Origin: Bacilli bacterium
GTDB taxonomy: Bacteria; Bacillota_I; Bacilli_A; RFN20; CAG-826
Direction of reading: 5' to 3'
DNA: 64,000 nt
NCBI GenBank assembly: GCA_016296775.1
Contig: JAEDIE010000001.1
Span: 24,449-88,448, forward strand
The position numbers were made by a program, and so were the translations under genes. Below the pieces are notes generated by a model. It saw only the letters and a program-made list of their open reading frames with translations, was not told the origin of the DNA and made no database searches. This document shows positions 62,493 through 64,000 of this stretch, piece by piece. The stretch's first letter is position 1. Every line of letters begins with the position of its first letter.

Positions 62493-63473
62493 ATGGCAGA
62501 AAATGATTTAAAAATCGCACATCCATTTAATAAACCAAAATTCGAAATCGCCGTTTTAAGAGAAGAAGAAAATTATTGCAAAATCGAAGTTAGTCCACTT
62601 GAAAGAGGTTATGGTTTAACTTTAGGAAATGCTATGAGAAGAGTTCTTCTTTCTAGCTTACCTGGAACAAGCGTCTACGCTCTTGAAGTTGAAGGTGCTG
62701 TTCATGAATTCTCTGCTGTTAAGGGTGTTGAAGAAGATTTAACTGAAATTATCCTTAACTTAAAAGACTTAGTCTTAGAAAGCGATACAGTTGGTGAAGC
62801 TGAATATGAAGTCACCGTCGATGTCGATGGAGAAAAAGTCTTAACTGCTGGTGATCTTGATACTCCTGCTGGATTAGCTGTTATTAACAAAGATTTAGTT
62901 ATTGCTCATGTTGCTGATGGTGGCCACTTACATATGGTATTACATATTAAGAATGGTAGAGGATATGCAACAAGCGAAGAAAATAAAGAATACACAAGCG
63001 GTTACACACATAGAATTGCAACCGATAGTAACTATTCTCCAGTCGTAAGAGTCAATTATAAGGTCGATCAAACTCGTGTTGGTCACGATCCAAGATTTGA
63101 TAAACTTACCCTTGAAGTTTGGACAAACGGAGCAATTAAACCAGTTGATGGCGTCGTCTTATCCGCAAAAATGTTAATCGAACACTTTAATTACTTCACA
63201 GCTCTTGATGGAAATGTATTCTCCAATCTTAGCTTAGAAAAGAATGAAGAAACACTTCAACAAGAAGAAGAAACCAATTACTCAATTGAAGATCTTGACC
63301 TTTCCTGTAGATCATACAATTGTTTAAAGAGAGCTGGAATTCAAGATGTTAAAGAATTAACACAAAAGACTGAGCTTGAAATGATGAAATATAGAAATCT
63401 CGGTAAGAAATCCTTAAAAGAAGTTAAAGATAAACTTGCTCAAAAAGGATTACACTTCAGAGAAGAACGTTAA
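62493..63473 (+). CDS. rpoA: RNA polymerase alpha subunit
   Basis: This 326-residue protein has an N-terminal dimerisation domain (KIEVSPLERGYGLTLGNAMR and RRVLLSSLPGTSVYALEVEG) and a C-terminal domain (IEDLDLSCRSYNCLKRAGI, NLGKKSLKEVKDKL) that contacts upstream DNA and activators. AAAGGAG precedes the ATG. It sits between rpsK and rplQ, the universal order. Confidence 0.97.
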   Translation: MAENDLKIAHPFNKPKFEIAVLREEENYCKIEVSPLERGYGLTLGNAMRRVLLSSLPGTSVYALEVEGAVHEFSAVKGVEEDLTEIILNLKDLVLESDTVGEAEYEVTVDVDGEKVLTAGDLDTPAGLAVINKDLVIAHVADGGHLHMVLHIKNGRGYATSEENKEYTSGYTHRIATDSNYSPVVRVNYKVDQTRVGHDPRFDKLTLEVWTNGAIKPVDGVVLSAKMLIEHFNYFTALDGNVFSNLSLEKNEETLQQEEETNYSIEDLDLSCRSYNCLKRAGIQDVKELTQKTELEMMKYRNLGKKSLKEVKDKLAQKGLHFREER

Positions 63474-63486
63474 GGAGATATAAATT

Positions 63487-63882
63487 ATGCAAATCGGAAG
63501 AAAGAATGTACATGGTAAAGGTGGTGTCCGTTTTAAGACTCCTTATACCTCAAGCAAGAAGAAAGCCCAAGTCAGAAACCTTGTTACAGAACTTGTAATT
63601 TATGAAAAAGTTACAGTTACACATTCAATGGTTAAACCTGTCATCAAAGAATTCGATCACTTAGTTACATTAGCTAAGAAAGGCGATCTTCATTCAATTA
63701 GACAAGCTGCTAGCATTTTAAAGAAATACAATGTTGCTAATAAACCAGAAGCTTTAGATAAATTATTTAAAGATTTATCAAACAGATTCGCTTCAAGAAA
63801 TGGTGGATATTTAAGAGTTTATAAACTCGAAAATAGAAAAGGCGACAATGCAAGTGTTAGAATGTTAACTCTTGCTGATTAA
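63487..63882 (+). CDS. rplQ: 50S ribosomal protein L17
   Basis: This 131-residue protein (bL17) has RNLVTELVIYEKVTVT and DKLFKDLSNRFASRNGGYLRVYKL. It is the last gene of the alpha cluster. AAGGAGA precedes the ATG. It is followed by a strong terminator. It lies at the tunnel exit of the 50S subunit. Confidence 0.97.
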   Translation: MQIGRKNVHGKGGVRFKTPYTSSKKKAQVRNLVTELVIYEKVTVTHSMVKPVIKEFDHLVTLAKKGDLHSIRQAASILKKYNVANKPEALDKLFKDLSNRFASRNGGYLRVYKLENRKGDNASVRMLTLAD

Positions 63883-63902
63883 TTAAATTAAAACTAAAAA
63901 TT

Positions 63903-63926
63903 GACCAGTGAAAACTGGTCTTTTTT
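63903..63926 (+). terminator. Terminator after rplQ
   Basis: GACCAGT / ACTGGTC, a 7-bp stem with a GAAA tetraloop and six T's, directly follows the alpha operon. Confidence 0.85.
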
Positions 63927-63939
63927 ATAAAAAGAGATA

Positions 63940-63961
63940 GGAAATCATATGGTTTTTAAAA
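63940..63961. repeat. Dispersed 22-nt repeat, copy 2
   Basis: It matches 18692-18713 with a single difference (G for A at the 12th base). Reading from the ATG inside it (63949) gives a short open frame (MVFKIKCPLLKG...) that runs through the following hairpin to the window edge, so it could alternatively be a gene start. Confidence 0.4.
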
Positions 63962-63962
63962 T

Positions 63963-63997
63963 AAAATGTCCCCTTTTAAAGGGACATTTTATTTTGT
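63963..63997. terminator. Second terminator-like hairpin at the window end
   Basis: AAAATGTCCC (63963-63972) pairs with GGGACATTTT (63981-63990), with A's before and T's after, so it could work in both directions. Confidence 0.65.
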
Positions 63998-64000
63998 TTA

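Overview
The window is AT-rich DNA (roughly 30 percent G+C by eye) from a low-GC, Gram-positive-type bacterium of the Bacilli or one of the Mollicutes-related gut Bacilli. Evidence: Bacillus-like gene order in several blocks (cysS-rlmB-sigH; dnaX-ybaB-recR-tmk-holB-ricT-rsmI; prfA-prmC-ywlC-rpiB; the S10-spc-alpha ribosomal cluster), AGA as the preferred arginine codon, a CIRCE heat-shock operator, ComFA/ComFC, and a zinc-type S14. The standard bacterial code applies: RF2 (prfB) is present with its own frameshift site, and tryptophan is TGG. No genes specific to sporulation were seen.

Layout. 1-6.2 kb: a truncated unknown gene, a tRNA-Ser, an RluA-type pseudouridine synthase, trpS, cysS, an MgtC-like protein and an rlmB-type rRNA methyltransferase. 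6.2-9.8 kb: a SigH-position sigma factor followed by five tightly packed, unrecognised membrane or exported proteins whose topology resembles a reduced Tad/type II secretion pseudopilus (two pilin-like proteins and two TadB/TadC-like membrane proteins). This is the best candidate for an undescribed system. 9.8-12.8 kb: acpP, two tRNAs, three terminators in a row, a lipoprotein flanked by two different sets of periodic direct repeats, and a decayed IS3-type element. 12.8-18.7 kb: pckA divergent from a Na+-pumping oxaloacetate decarboxylase operon with birA, with a 22-bp palindrome between them. 18.7-23.2 kb: a sigma/anti-sigma pair, an XRE regulator, a membrane protein, a YolD-like protein and an SDR dehydrogenase. 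23.3-30.3 kb: CIRCE-htpG, pyrG, another RluA-type enzyme, and a DUF1538 membrane protein with two PII-like proteins. 30.3-36.1 kb (minus strand): the dnaX to rsmI block. 36.2-41.1 kb: prfA to rpiB, then comFA-comFC. 41.1-48.9 kb: an orphan rfbB, secA, prfB, a YitT-like protein and uvrB. 49-64 kb: the full S10-spc-alpha ribosomal supercluster with secY, adk, map, infA and rpoA, lacking rpmD, ending in terminators.

How the parts fit. PckA, the oxaloacetate decarboxylase subunits, the separate biotin carrier and BirA form one module linking PEP, oxaloacetate and pyruvate to a sodium gradient. The SigH-like factor, the pilus-like operon and comFA-comFC may form a competence or DNA-uptake regulon: the pilus-like operon and comFA carry the same 17-nt element placed directly against an ATGAAG. 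Several genes (dnaX, rfbB, the XRE gene, the YolD gene and the DUF1538 gene) have a -10-like box 5-10 nt before the start codon and no Shine-Dalgarno sequence, which suggests a leaderless class of mRNA. All functional calls rest on motif and synteny reading; no database search was run.
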